DNA of 64,000 nucleotides from JASGCL01 sp965262775 (lineage in GTDB: Bacteria > Pseudomonadota > Alphaproteobacteria > JASGCL01): contig CBDHFT010000007.1 of NCBI GenBank assembly GCA_965262775.1, positions 62,001 to 126,000 on the forward strand. The letters run 5' to 3'. The position numbers were made by a program, and so were the translations under genes. The number at the start of each line of letters is the position of its first letter. Position 1 is the stretch's first letter. This document shows positions 34,955-44,537 of the stretch, piece by piece. Below the pieces are notes generated by a model. The model ran no database searches. It had not been told where the DNA came from and worked only from the letters and a program-made list of their open reading frames with translations.

Positions 34955-36061
34955 ATGCGCCGAATATTTTACGACCAAGCCCATATCATCCACCCCTTCC
35001 TGCTCTTGCTGTTGGTGTTGTTGTTGCTTTGCAGCAATTTATTGATGATATCTATCTTCGGCGGGGTACAGGGGCTTGCCGTGCGGCATCTTGTTCACAG
35101 TATACTGGGCATGGTGCTGTTGGTTTTTTTTGCTAACACTTCGCCACGTTTTTGGTTTCGCCATTCTTTCAGCATCTACTTGGTAACTTTTTTGTTATTA
35201 ATATTGGTTGAATTGGTGGGTGCGGTTGGGATGGGTGCACAACGTTGGCTTGATATTGCTGGGTTTCGTTTTCAACCCTCAGAACTCATGAAACTGGGCG
35301 TGGTGTTAGGGTTGGCGCGTTATTTCCAGGCCTTTAATCCCAAAGATTATTATTCATTAAAAATATACATCATCCCCTTGTTGATGGTTGGTATTCCATT
35401 TTGGTTGGTCATGCAGCAACCTGATTTGGGAACGGGGGGGTTATTAGTATTAATCGCCATCGCCATTATTCTGTCGGCTGGCTTGCCCAATAAATTTATT
35501 TACATCGGGGTGGGCAGTGGTCTTATCATCGCTGTTTATGCGTGGTTGGAGGTTTTGCGTGATTATCAAAAAAAACGTATCTTTGCCTTTTTGGATCCAA
35601 CGTCGGATCCCGCTGGCTCGGGTTATCATATCAATCAATCGATTATTGCAGTTGGTTCTGGAGGATTTTTTGGCAAGGGTTTCGGCGGCGGTAGCCAGAC
35701 GCAGTTAGATTTCTTACCCGAAAAACATACCGATTTTATCTTCACCGCCTTCGCCGAAGAATTTGGTTTTGTTGGTAGTGTTATTATTTTGGCTCTTGAA
35801 TATAGTATTATTTACCTTGGGCTTTCTTATAGCCGCGAAATAGTGCCAAACTTTGCAAAACTTGTTGCCCTTGGCATCATCAGTCTTTACGCCATTCAAG
35901 TCTCCATCAACAGCGCCATGGTGTTGGGTTTGATACCTGTGGTCGGGGTTCCCCTACCGATATTTTCTTATGGTGGCACAAGCATGCTTACCAACCTCGC
36001 GGCTTTTGGTATCTTCTTTTCGATGATGAAAGCACGCCAAGAAACAAGTTTAAAATACTAG
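34955..36061 (+). CDS. rodA: SEDS glycosyltransferase RodA
   Basis: 368 residues with ten or so membrane helices. SEDS motifs: FQPSELMKLGVVLGLARYF, WLVMQQPDLGTGGLLVLIAI, and GSGGFFGKGFGGGSQTQLDFLPEKHTDFIFTAFAEEFG (given as the separate pieces GSGGFFGKG, LDFLPEKHTDFIF, AEEFG), where the conserved Asp and Glu residues are kept. GLIPVVGVPLPIFSYGGTSMLTN near the C-terminus is the closing SEDS signature. Polymerises glycan strands with PBP2 during elongation. Last gene of the rod-shape cluster. Confidence 0.97.
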   Translation: MRRIFYDQAHIIHPFLLLLLVLLLLCSNLLMISIFGGVQGLAVRHLVHSILGMVLLVFFANTSPRFWFRHSFSIYLVTFLLLILVELVGAVGMGAQRWLDIAGFRFQPSELMKLGVVLGLARYFQAFNPKDYYSLKIYIIPLLMVGIPFWLVMQQPDLGTGGLLVLIAIAIILSAGLPNKFIYIGVGSGLIIAVYAWLEVLRDYQKKRIFAFLDPTSDPAGSGYHINQSIIAVGSGGFFGKGFGGGSQTQLDFLPEKHTDFIFTAFAEEFGFVGSVIILALEYSIIYLGLSYSREIVPNFAKLVALGIISLYAIQVSINSAMVLGLIPVVGVPLPIFSYGGTSMLTNLAAFGIFFSMMKARQETSLKY

Positions 36062-36114
36062 TTAATGCTTGGCAACAAGCTCATACTTGTGCTAAAAACA
36101 GAAAAGAAAATATC

Positions 36115-36618
36115 ATGAACGAAAAAACGCTTGCCACCGCCGAACTTGATTGGGAGCAGATGGTTGGGCTATTTCCTAGCGGTCTTGCTAGTGGCGAACC
36201 CGTGCTCATGTTGCCCGCGAACTATATGCCTAGCGACGATGAAGAATTTATGAATCCTTTTATGCGCGAATATTTCCGCAAAAAATTAATAACCTGGCGA
36301 CAAGAATTGTTAAAAAACAATGCCGACATCATAGAAGATTTGCAACAAGATAGTGATAAAAAACCCGACATCTTAGAACGGGCAAGTTTTGAGCAGATGC
36401 GCTCGGTCGACCTTCATGCTCGAAATCGGCAACGCAAATTGATAGTTAAAATTAATGACGCCTTGATAAGAATCGCCAATAAGAAATATGGCTTTTGCGA
36501 GGACACAGGCCGTCCCATCGACCTAAAACGGTTGGATGCCCGCCCCATCGCCACCCTGTCAATCGAGGCGCAAAAAAATTATGAAAATGAAGAACGTAAC
36601 TATAACGATGACCTATAA
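36115..36618 (+). CDS. dksA: DksA-like RNA polymerase-binding transcription factor
   Basis: 167 residues. NYMPSDDEEFMNPFMREYFRKKLITWRQELL is the DksA globular-domain start and coiled coil (seen as the pieces NYMPSDDEEFMNP and MREYFRKKLITW), with acidic coiled-coil tip residues about 75-95. The C-terminal zinc-finger region reads KYGFCEDTGRPIDLKRLDARPIATLSIEAQ (pieces KYGFCEDTGRPI and LKRLDARPIATLSIEAQ): only the first of four zinc cysteines remains, as in many alphaproteobacterial DksA proteins. It tunes promoter activity with ppGpp, which fits the Rsh gene at 18385. Two residues beyond the family length at the N-terminus only. Confidence 0.93.
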   Translation: MNEKTLATAELDWEQMVGLFPSGLASGEPVLMLPANYMPSDDEEFMNPFMREYFRKKLITWRQELLKNNADIIEDLQQDSDKKPDILERASFEQMRSVDLHARNRQRKLIVKINDALIRIANKKYGFCEDTGRPIDLKRLDARPIATLSIEAQKNYENEERNYNDDL

Positions 36619-36776
36619 AATTCTTAAGCACTTTATTCATGCTGATTACATTTCTTAATTTTTTTTATCCTACTTATTTTTTCTCTTTCCTCTATTAGGC
36701 TGTCTTAGAAATATCAGTTAATATTTTATCAAGCGCAACAGGATAGCTATTACCGCCCACCAAAGGTACCCATCAT

Positions 36777-38147
36777 ATGAATAATAAGAATCTTATTCTC
36801 TTAACCGATGCTTACAAAACATCGCATTGGCAACTTTATCCTGATGATACCAATTTCGTTCATTTTTATGCCGAGGCCCGCACGGGCGACCTGATACAAT
36901 TTTTTGGTTTGCAGATTTATTTGATGGATTATTTGCAAAACCCTATCAGCAAACAAGATATCGTCGAAGCCGAAGAATTCACCCGCCAATATGGTTTACC
37001 ATTTTACAAAGCGGGCTGGGAAAAATTGCTTGCCGACCATGGCGGATTCATGCCCGTTAAAATAAAAGCCGTGGCCGAAGGCACCAACCTTAGCTCTTCC
37101 AATGTTTTGTTGACCGTTGAAAACACCGACCCTGCTTTTTACTGGTTGCCATCCTATTTGGAAACTCAAATTTTACGTAGTATTTGGTACCCAAGTTCGG
37201 TCGCCAGTTTATCCAAAAAAATTAAGAATCTTATCTTGCAATATTTGAAAAAAAATGGCGATGAACGCAGCGTTAATTTTAAACTGCATGATTTTGGCGC
37301 GCGCGGCGTTTCATCGCACGAATCGGCCATGTTGGGTGCCGCCGCCCATTTAATCAATTTTGATGGCAGCGATACGTTGGAAGGCTCCCTCGCCCTCCAT
37401 CAATATTACGGTGCCCCTATCATCGGGCGTTCTATCCCCGCCACCGAACATACCAACATCATTGCCTTTGGCGATACCGAAAAAAGCGAAGAAATGGCTT
37501 TTCGCAAATTGCTATCGGCTTACGCCAAACCTGGGGCGGTGGTGGCTTGCGTTTCTGACACCCGCAATATTTATTTGGCCATCGACAAATTGTGGGGCGA
37601 AACCTTGCGGCAAAATATCATCGACAGCGGTGCCACCTTGGTTATCCGCCCTGACAGCGGCGACCCGTCGGTCGTTGCCCCATCTTGCGTGCAATTACTC
37701 GACCACAAATTTGGCCACCAGTTAAATCAAAAAGGCTACAAGGTTCTTAATCATGTCAGGGTTATACAGGGCGACGGCATCAATTATGAAACCATATCTT
37801 CTATCTTGGCGATATTGGATGACATGGGATATTCCGCCGATAATATTATTTTTGGTATGGGCGGCGCGTTGTTGCAAATGCCAAATCGCAATACTCATTC
37901 GTTTGCTTACAAATGCAGCGCGGTGCGTGTTGGCGATAAATTGATAGAAACATATAAATCACCCATCACCGATCGTGGTAAGGCCAGCAAAAAAGGTATT
38001 TTAAAATTAACAAAAGATAAAAACGGTTATCATACCCTAACCGATAAACAGCCTGGCACCGATTTATTGCAAGAAAAATTTAACCATGGAAAATTGCTCA
38101 ACACCATGAATTTTGAGCAAATTCGACACAATAGTTTAATTGATTAA
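36777..38147 (+). CDS. nadV: Nicotinamide phosphoribosyltransferase
   Basis: 456 residues, close to bacterial NadV and eukaryotic NAMPT. The opening LTDAYKTSHWQLYPDDTNFV and YAEART, KLHDFGARGVSSHESAMLGAAAHLINFDGSDTL (pieces HDFGARGVSSHESA and AAHLINFDGSDTL), RPDSGDPS and FGMGGALLQ are family blocks for PRPP and nicotinamide binding. Makes NMN from nicotinamide and PRPP, a one-step salvage route to NAD. A candidate AAAGGT ribosome binding site lies before the ATG. No ribose-phosphate or nadM partner is adjacent; the gene stands between dksA and rnd. The gene is patchy among bacteria. Confidence 0.93.
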   Translation: MNNKNLILLTDAYKTSHWQLYPDDTNFVHFYAEARTGDLIQFFGLQIYLMDYLQNPISKQDIVEAEEFTRQYGLPFYKAGWEKLLADHGGFMPVKIKAVAEGTNLSSSNVLLTVENTDPAFYWLPSYLETQILRSIWYPSSVASLSKKIKNLILQYLKKNGDERSVNFKLHDFGARGVSSHESAMLGAAAHLINFDGSDTLEGSLALHQYYGAPIIGRSIPATEHTNIIAFGDTEKSEEMAFRKLLSAYAKPGAVVACVSDTRNIYLAIDKLWGETLRQNIIDSGATLVIRPDSGDPSVVAPSCVQLLDHKFGHQLNQKGYKVLNHVRVIQGDGINYETISSILAILDDMGYSADNIIFGMGGALLQMPNRNTHSFAYKCSAVRVGDKLIETYKSPITDRGKASKKGILKLTKDKNGYHTLTDKQPGTDLLQEKFNHGKLLNTMNFEQIRHNSLID

Positions 38148-38152
38148 TAATA

Positions 38153-39322
38153 ATGAATTATCAACTTATTACCGATTCCAGCGCGCTGGATAATTTTTTG
38201 CAAAGCGTTGCAAACGATAGGGTTCTTGCCATTGATACAGAATTCATGCGCGAGAAAACTTTTTTCGCGCAATTATGCTTGGTGCAGGTAGCAGGCGCAG
38301 GTGGCGCGGCAGTTATTGATATTTTATCCCCGTCCTTTTCTCAATCCGCATCGTCCTTATCCCCGCTGTGGGATTTTTTGGCCAAAGAAGACCGTATAAA
38401 AATTATGCATGCAGGGTCTCAGGATATTGAAATTATTTATAATTTAACCAAAAAAATTCCGCCCAATATCATCGATAGTCAGTTGGCTGCCGCGGTGCTC
38501 GGGTTGGGCGATAATCTTGGTTATCAAAAATTGGTGGAGATGTTTTTAAAAAAGAATTTGGACAAAACCATGCAATATATCAATTGGCAAAACCGCCCCC
38601 TGCCTGGCAAGGCGTTGGATTACGCGGCACTTGATGTTATTTATTTGCTTGAAATTTATGAGCAAATGGAAAAATTATTGTTAGAAAAAAATCGCATGGC
38701 ATGGTTGCAAGAAGAAATGTCAAAATTGTTGGATATCAAAAGTTATGAATTGGATTATGAAAATGCTTGGCGCCGATTAAAAAAATTACCGCGCGATGGA
38801 AAAAAATTACGTGCTGCGCAATTGCTTGCCGCATGGCGGGAAGAACGGGCGGTTAAGAAAAACCTGCCGCGTGGTTTTATTTTGCGTGACGAGTTGTTGC
38901 TTGATATTGCCAATCACTTGCCACAAGATCCTAGCGATTTAAGGGCATTGCGCGGCGCGGGCGGAATCATACAAAATGAAAATTTAATGTCGACCATTTT
39001 TTCTATCATCAAGCAAGTCATGAGCGAAGATGGCGGCTATTCATCGCCACGCACCGAAAAGCGCGAGTTTATCGATATTCCCGAAAATGCTTTGGAAATG
39101 TTAAAATTATTATTAAAACTCATTGCTCGCGAACAAAATGTTGTGGCGCGAGTCATAGCCCGCGAACAAGATCTTATTGATTTTTTATTAAAAAAACCGC
39201 AAGCCAAAATTTTGCAAGATTGGCGTTACGAAGTATTTGGCAAAAGGGCGGAAAAATTACTGCGCGGCGACCTGTCTTTGAAGTTGAAAAATAGCGAGAT
39301 TGAATTTATAGAATTGGCATGA
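38153..39322 (+). CDS. rnd: Ribonuclease D
   Basis: 389 residues. DEDD exonuclease domain: AIDTEFMREKTFFAQLCLVQVA (Asp-x-Glu), IMHAGSQDIEII with the second Asp, and YAALDVIYLLEIYEQM with the Tyr/Asp of ExoIII (DEDDy), then an HRDC domain around 210-290 (KLRAAQLLAAWREERAVKKN, FILRDELLLDIA). Trims tRNA 3' ends. Five bases after nadV, and its last codon overlaps cysS by ATGA, so nadV-rnd-cysS is probably one transcript. Confidence 0.95.
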   Translation: MNYQLITDSSALDNFLQSVANDRVLAIDTEFMREKTFFAQLCLVQVAGAGGAAVIDILSPSFSQSASSLSPLWDFLAKEDRIKIMHAGSQDIEIIYNLTKKIPPNIIDSQLAAAVLGLGDNLGYQKLVEMFLKKNLDKTMQYINWQNRPLPGKALDYAALDVIYLLEIYEQMEKLLLEKNRMAWLQEEMSKLLDIKSYELDYENAWRRLKKLPRDGKKLRAAQLLAAWREERAVKKNLPRGFILRDELLLDIANHLPQDPSDLRALRGAGGIIQNENLMSTIFSIIKQVMSEDGGYSSPRTEKREFIDIPENALEMLKLLLKLIAREQNVVARVIAREQDLIDFLLKKPQAKILQDWRYEVFGKRAEKLLRGDLSLKLKNSEIEFIELA

Positions 39323-40770
39323 CCGATATCTACATTTTTAATACCGCAACTGGCCAAAAAGAAAAATTTGCGCCGATAGATAAAAATAATATCCGCATGT
39401 ATGTTTGCGGCCCAACGGTTTACGATGATATTCATATCGGCAACGCCCGCCCGTTGATTGTGTTCGATGTGATGTATCGTTTATTAAAATACCAATATGG
39501 CCAACAACATGTAACCTACGCCCGCAACATCACCGATATCGATGATAAAATTATCACCCGCAGCAAAGAAAAAAATATCACGCCGCAACAATTAACCGAA
39601 GAAACCATCGCCCATTTTCATGCCATCACCGCTGCCCTTGGGTGCGCGGTTGACATGGAACCACGCGCCACCACCCATATCCAAGACATGGTGGCGATGA
39701 TTGAAAAATTATTGGCGTCGGGATTTGCTTACCAAGCCGAAGGCCATGTGTTGTTCGATGTAAGTAAAATGGCCGATTACGGCAAATTTGCAAAACGCCC
39801 GCTTGACGATTTGTTGATGGGTGCGCGGGTCGAGGTTGCGCCCTATAAAAAATCCACGCTGGATTTCGTCCTATGGAAGCCCGCAAAGCCTGGCGAACCG
39901 TCCTACGCTTCGCCGTGGGGCGCGGGTCGCCCAGGGTGGCACATCGAATGCTCGGCCATGGCCGAAAAACATTTGGGGGCGCATTTTGACATCCATGGTG
40001 GGGGGCAGGATTTGATTTTTCCCCACCACCAGAATGAATTGGCGCAAAGCCGCGGCTGCGGACATCCATTCGCAAATTATTGGATGCACAATGGTTTTGT
40101 TTTGATAGATGGTAAAAAAATGAGCAAGTCGGAAGGGAATTTTATTACGGTGCGCGACCTGCTCGAACGGCAAAAAATCCCTGCCACGGTGTTGCGCCTG
40201 CTGATACTTTCCACCCATTATCGCCAACCGTTGGATTTTACCGACGGTCGATTACAAGAAGCCAAAGAAATTATTGATAAACTAAATTACGCTTTTATCA
40301 ATAGAACCTTTAAAGAAAATATTTCGGAAGAAGATTCTCAAAAGATAAAAAACAAAATAATAGAATTGTTGGGCAACGACCTTGACACCATTTCCCTACT
40401 TGCCGAAATGCACCAATCCATCAAGTCTTTTAACAAAGATAAAAAAGATATGGATATATGTTTTTTACAAGAGGTCAGCCACATTCTTGGCTTGGCGGGG
40501 TCTTATTACAATAACATACCCGACGAATCAAAAGTCGGGAGCTGGCTTGGCAAAATATTTAATTCCCCTACCTCCTCCCCCCTTGCCGCGGGTCAAGATG
40601 TCGAATCGGACATTATCCGCATTATCAAACAACGTTACCGCGCAAGATTAGCAAAGGATTTTAAAAAATCTGACGCGTTACGCCAAGAAATAATATCCCT
40701 GGGTTATGCTGTGAATGACTTGCCCAATCATCAGGTTAATATCGTTCACAAGTCGTTATTAAAAAACTAA
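39319..40770 (+). CDS. cysS: Cysteinyl-tRNA synthetase
   Basis: 483 residues. HIGN at 39-42 in YDDIHIGNARPLI, KMSKS at 267-271, and zinc ligands in MYVCGPTVYDD (Cys30), WHIECSAM (Cys), HHQNELAQS (His, Glu). Class I synthetase that charges tRNA-Cys. Overlaps rnd by 4 bases. A C-terminal helical domain ends normally. Length is close to the usual 460. Confidence 0.97.
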   Translation: MTDIYIFNTATGQKEKFAPIDKNNIRMYVCGPTVYDDIHIGNARPLIVFDVMYRLLKYQYGQQHVTYARNITDIDDKIITRSKEKNITPQQLTEETIAHFHAITAALGCAVDMEPRATTHIQDMVAMIEKLLASGFAYQAEGHVLFDVSKMADYGKFAKRPLDDLLMGARVEVAPYKKSTLDFVLWKPAKPGEPSYASPWGAGRPGWHIECSAMAEKHLGAHFDIHGGGQDLIFPHHQNELAQSRGCGHPFANYWMHNGFVLIDGKKMSKSEGNFITVRDLLERQKIPATVLRLLILSTHYRQPLDFTDGRLQEAKEIIDKLNYAFINRTFKENISEEDSQKIKNKIIELLGNDLDTISLLAEMHQSIKSFNKDKKDMDICFLQEVSHILGLAGSYYNNIPDESKVGSWLGKIFNSPTSSPLAAGQDVESDIIRIIKQRYRARLAKDFKKSDALRQEIISLGYAVNDLPNHQVNIVHKSLLKN

Positions 40771-40809
40771 ACCCTTGAAAAATTGACAAGAACACCCTAA
40801 ATAAAAATC

Positions 40810-41487
40810 ATGTCTAATGATAAAAAAAATAATGGCGCAGCGCATGACGCCGATTTGCATAACGGGAAATCCTCGCCCAGCAACGATGCCAACCATGCTG
40901 ACGCCGAAAAAAATAAAGATTCAAGATTAGAGGAAGGTTCTTCGGCCTCGCCCAGTGCGCACCCCGCCGATAAAGATGACGATAATATTGAATTGCCCCC
41001 TGCTCACCTCACCGATGCCGACAAGGTTGCGCAATTGGAACAACAATTATTGGACGCCAAGGACAAAATGTTGCGCGCCATGGCCGACGCCGATAATATA
41101 AAAAAACGTGCCTTCAAAGACATAGAGGACGGCCGCAAATATGCCCCGCAAATGGTGATGAGGGAGATATTGCCGATTTTTGACAATTTATCCGAAGCCA
41201 TAAAAAATATCAGCGAAGAAGATAAAAGCCAAAATGCTAAAATAGACCTGTTATGCAAAAGTTTAGAACTGATTTTGAAAATGACTGAGGGGGTATTTGA
41301 AAAATTCATGATTAAAAAAACCGCTAACTGTGGTGATAAATTTGACCCCAACTTGCATCAGGCTCTATCCACCAAACCCGCGACCGAACAATCCCACACC
41401 AAGGACACCATCGCCGAAGTTTTGCAACAGGGTTATATGATACACGATAGGCTGATAAGACCTGCCTTAGTGGTCGTTTTTCAATAA
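40810..41487 (+). CDS. grpE: Nucleotide exchange factor GrpE
   Basis: 225 residues. The first 75 are acidic, Asn/Ser-rich and probably disordered. Then DADNIKKRAFKDIEDGRKYAPQMVMREILPIFDNLSEAI (pieces DADNIKKRAFKDIEDG and MREILPIFDNLSEA) forms the coiled coil and hinge, and KFDPNLHQALST and the closing LRPALVVV-like block (IRPALVVVFQ) the beta domain that meets DnaK. Drives ADP release from DnaK. dnaK is not in the window. Ends 123 bases before tRNA-Gln. Confidence 0.95.
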   Translation: MSNDKKNNGAAHDADLHNGKSSPSNDANHADAEKNKDSRLEEGSSASPSAHPADKDDDNIELPPAHLTDADKVAQLEQQLLDAKDKMLRAMADADNIKKRAFKDIEDGRKYAPQMVMREILPIFDNLSEAIKNISEEDKSQNAKIDLLCKSLELILKMTEGVFEKFMIKKTANCGDKFDPNLHQALSTKPATEQSHTKDTIAEVLQQGYMIHDRLIRPALVVVFQ

Positions 41488-41610
41488 TTTTTTTATACAG
41501 GCATTGTTCCTCACCCCGCAAAAAAAAATTATATTTTTTTGTCTAAGTCGCGCACTTAAAAGTTTATCTATTGTTTTTCAAAAAGAAATAAGTTAAGAAA
41601 CAATCACCGT

Positions 41611-41685
<75 letters not shown>

Positions 41686-41803
41686 ATATTTGTTAGCAAG
41701 ATGATGTCATTGCACATAAAATTGTGATATAATGCGACATGGTTGCAAAGCTTGCCTAAACCTAACTAGCCAACAAATATACTTATAGATAATAGAATTA
41801 ATA

Positions 41804-42373
41804 ATGACCGAGAACACTTTTTCATTTTATTGCGCGGCTGTTGCCAATAATTTTAACTTGCTCAAAAAGTTAGAACCAATGATTATGGAAATTGTAACGG
41901 TATGTGAAAAATCATTACAGGCGGGTGGAAAAATAATTTTTATTGGCAATGGTGGGTCGGCGGCTGACAGTCAACATCTTGCCGCCGAATTAGTTGGCCG
42001 TTATAAAAAAAATCGTGCGGGAATTGCCGCCATCGCCCTTACCACCGACACCTCGGCCCTGACCGCCATTGCTAACGATTTTGGTTACGACCATGTTTTT
42101 AGCCGTCAATTAGAAGCCTTGGGCAAAAAAGGCGATGTGCTTTTTGCCCTATCAACCAGTGGCAACAGCAGCAACATCATCCAAGCCATCACGACGGCAA
42201 AAAATATCGGCATAACCGTGGTGGGCCTAACGGGGGGCAGCGGCGGTAAGATGAAAAATGATTGCGATTATCTCCTCGCCGTGCCGTCCAGCGAAACAAA
42301 CCATATTCAAGAAATGCATATTGCCATTGGTCATTTTATTTGTGGGGCGTTGGAAGAAAAATTATCAACATAG
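41804..42373 (+). CDS. gmhA: Phosphoheptose isomerase
   Basis: 189 residues. SIS domain: GGKIIFIGNGGSAADSQHLAAELVGRY near 45-70 (the IGNGGSAADSQH signature), ALTTDTSALTAIANDFGYDHVFSRQL, FALSTSGNSSNIIQA and LTGGSGGKMKNDCDYLLAVPS, and the closing THIQEMHIAIGHFIC-like block. It turns sedoheptulose 7-phosphate into heptose phosphate for LPS core; DiaA is the nearest alternative and cannot be fully excluded. Two bases before prfB. Confidence 0.92.
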   Translation: MTENTFSFYCAAVANNFNLLKKLEPMIMEIVTVCEKSLQAGGKIIFIGNGGSAADSQHLAAELVGRYKKNRAGIAAIALTTDTSALTAIANDFGYDHVFSRQLEALGKKGDVLFALSTSGNSSNIIQAITTAKNIGITVVGLTGGSGGKMKNDCDYLLAVPSSETNHIQEMHIAIGHFICGALEEKLST

Positions 42374-42375
42374 AA

Positions 42376-43492
42376 ATGAATAGCGATATTAAGAATCTTA
42401 ATGAAAAAATTCAGCAAGGCTTGACCTTGCTAAGGGGGTATCTTTGACTTACCAAGTTTAGAAAAAAAATTGGCGGAATTAAATAATATAACTGACAATG
42501 ATAATTTGTGGGCAGACACCCAAAAAGCCGCCGCCCTATTAAAAGAAAAATCATCTATCGAAAAAAAAATATCCAGCATAAGCGACTTAGAAAAAGCAAC
42601 CCAAGACGCCATGGCCCTGGTCGAATTGGCCGACGAAGCGGAGGATGATAATTTGCTGCAAGAAGCAACCAGCGAATTACAAAAAATATCCGAAACAATC
42701 GAAATCATGAAGTTGGAGTCGCTGTTGAGCGGCGACGCCGACCATTACAATTGCTTTTTAGAAATTCACGCTGGTGCGGGCGGCACCGAATCGCAAGATT
42801 GGGCCGAAATGTTGTTGCGACTCTATAGCCGTTGGGCCGAAAAACATAAGCATCAGGTGGAATTAATCCAAGAAACGCGCGGCGAAGAGGCGGGGGTAAA
42901 ATCGGCTATCTTGCATATCAAGGGGGATAAGGTTTTTGGTTGGCTCAAAACCGAAAAGGGCGTGCATCGCCTGGTGCGTATTTCACCGTTTGATGCCAAT
43001 AAAAAACGTCATACCTCTTTTGCTTCGATTGATATTTATCCTGAGATAGACGACACCATCAATATTGTGGTGGAGGATAAAGATATAACGGTTGATACTT
43101 ATCGCGCATCGGGCGCGGGCGGGCAACATGTTAATCGCACCGACAGCGCGGTGCGTATTACGCATCATCCGTCGGGAATTATTGTTCAATGCCAAAATGC
43201 CAGGTCGCAACATCAAAATCGTGCGCAAGCCATGCGCATGTTGCAATCGCGATTATATGACGAGGAATTACGCAAGAAAGAATCAGCAGAAAAAACCAAC
43301 TACGACAACAAATCAGATATTGGTTGGGGACACCAGATTAGGTCTTATGTGCTGCATCCTTATCAAATGGTTAAGGACCTGCGCACGGGGATAGAAACCA
43401 GCAACACCACCGCGGTGCTTGACGGCGATATTGACAATTTTCTATCATCCGCGTTGGCAAGCAAGGCTGGCACCCAAAGAAAAGAAAAATAA
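42376..43492 (+). CDS. prfB: Peptide chain release factor 2, with programmed +1 frameshift
   Basis: 371 residues when read through the shift. The first frame (42376-42447) codes for 23 residues and stops at TGA (42445-42447) in the site AGGGGGTATCTTTGAC: an internal Shine-Dalgarno (AGGGGG, 42433-42438), then CTT TGA C. Slippage by one base at CTT reads 42442-42444 and then 42446 onwards, giving DLPSLEKKLAEL. This is the same autoregulation as E. coli prfB: low RF2 lets the ribosome shift. Downstream are ISPFDANKKRHTSF with the SPF tripeptide that reads UGA and GAGGQHVNRTDSAVRI with GGQ at 248-250. Complete length for the family. Confidence 0.97.
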
Positions 43493-43493
43493 A

Positions 43494-44537
43494 ATGTTTA
43501 ATGTTTTTGACATCTATCTTCCCATCGCGGGGGTTTCGATTAACGGATTATTTCTTATCTTCATCGGCGCGGGCGTTGGTGTTTTAAGCGGTATATTCGG
43601 AATTGGCGGTGGTTTTATTATCACCCCCCTGCTGTTTTTTTTGGGGGTGCCGCCGAATATTGCCGTGGCAACCTCCGCCAATCAGGTATTGGCAACCGCC
43701 ATATCGGGGTGTTTGTTGCAACAGAAACAGGGCGGGATAGATTTTAAAATTGGTAATTACATGCTTATCGGCGGGGTAAGCGCGGTCATGTTAGGAAGTG
43801 TGTTGTTCGCCAGTTTGAAATCGCTGGGCCAAATTGATCTATTCTTACGCATATCTTATATTGCTTTTTTGCTGTTGGTTGGCGGCATGATTTGGCGCGA
43901 AAGCTTAAGCGCCATTAGGCGTCGTAAGGGCAGCGATTTTTGGAAAAACTATATCCAAATTCCTTTTGCCACGCCGATGAATTTATCCATAAAATTGCCA
44001 AGCGATGTTTTGTCATCATCTGCTTTTGCCTTCACCGATAGAATAAAAAAAAATATAGCCAAACGTTTTAAATATTGGGTAAAGAATTTGCCTTCGGTTG
44101 AGTATTTTGAAACATCGGGTATTAGGGTAAGTATTTGGCTGCCTATTATTTTGGGCGCCTTGATAGGATTCTTTTCTTCTATCCTTGGGGTGGGCGGCAG
44201 TATTATTGCCATTCCCTTCATGACCTATATTTTAAAAATGCCGAGCAAGACGGTGGTGGGCAGCTCGCTTTATCAGATAGTTTTTATTTCGGCCCTGACC
44301 AGCCTGATGCAAAGCATGTTGGGGCGGTCGTTGGATATTGTGTTAAGTGTTATTTTAACCACGGGGGGCGTGTTGGGCATGATGCTTGGCAATCAATTTA
44401 ACAAAAGTCTGTCGCCCGATGTGTTGCGTTTCTGTTTTTCTTGCTTGGTGTTGATACTGGCAAGTATTTTGTTGTTGGGGCTTTTTATTAAGCCCCATTC
44501 ATTGTTTTTGTTGTCCACCATAATTTTAGCAAAATAA
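43494..44537 (+). CDS. TauE/SafE-family anion permease
   Basis: 347 residues from the ATG at 43494, immediately after the prfB stop. About eight hydrophobic helices, with the two repeated motifs LSGIFGIGGGFIITPLLFF and FSSILGVGGSIIAIPFMTY that define the family (sulfite, sulfoacetate or similar anion export). A long cytoplasmic loop (about 130-200) is lysine-rich. The open frame extends left inside prfB, but the ATG at 43494 is the natural start. TIGR02186 follows without a gap. Substrate not readable. Confidence 0.92.
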   Translation: MFNVFDIYLPIAGVSINGLFLIFIGAGVGVLSGIFGIGGGFIITPLLFFLGVPPNIAVATSANQVLATAISGCLLQQKQGGIDFKIGNYMLIGGVSAVMLGSVLFASLKSLGQIDLFLRISYIAFLLLVGGMIWRESLSAIRRRKGSDFWKNYIQIPFATPMNLSIKLPSDVLSSSAFAFTDRIKKNIAKRFKYWVKNLPSVEYFETSGIRVSIWLPIILGALIGFFSSILGVGGSIIAIPFMTYILKMPSKTVVGSSLYQIVFISALTSLMQSMLGRSLDIVLSVILTTGGVLGMMLGNQFNKSLSPDVLRFCFSCLVLILASILLLGLFIKPHSLFLLSTIILAK

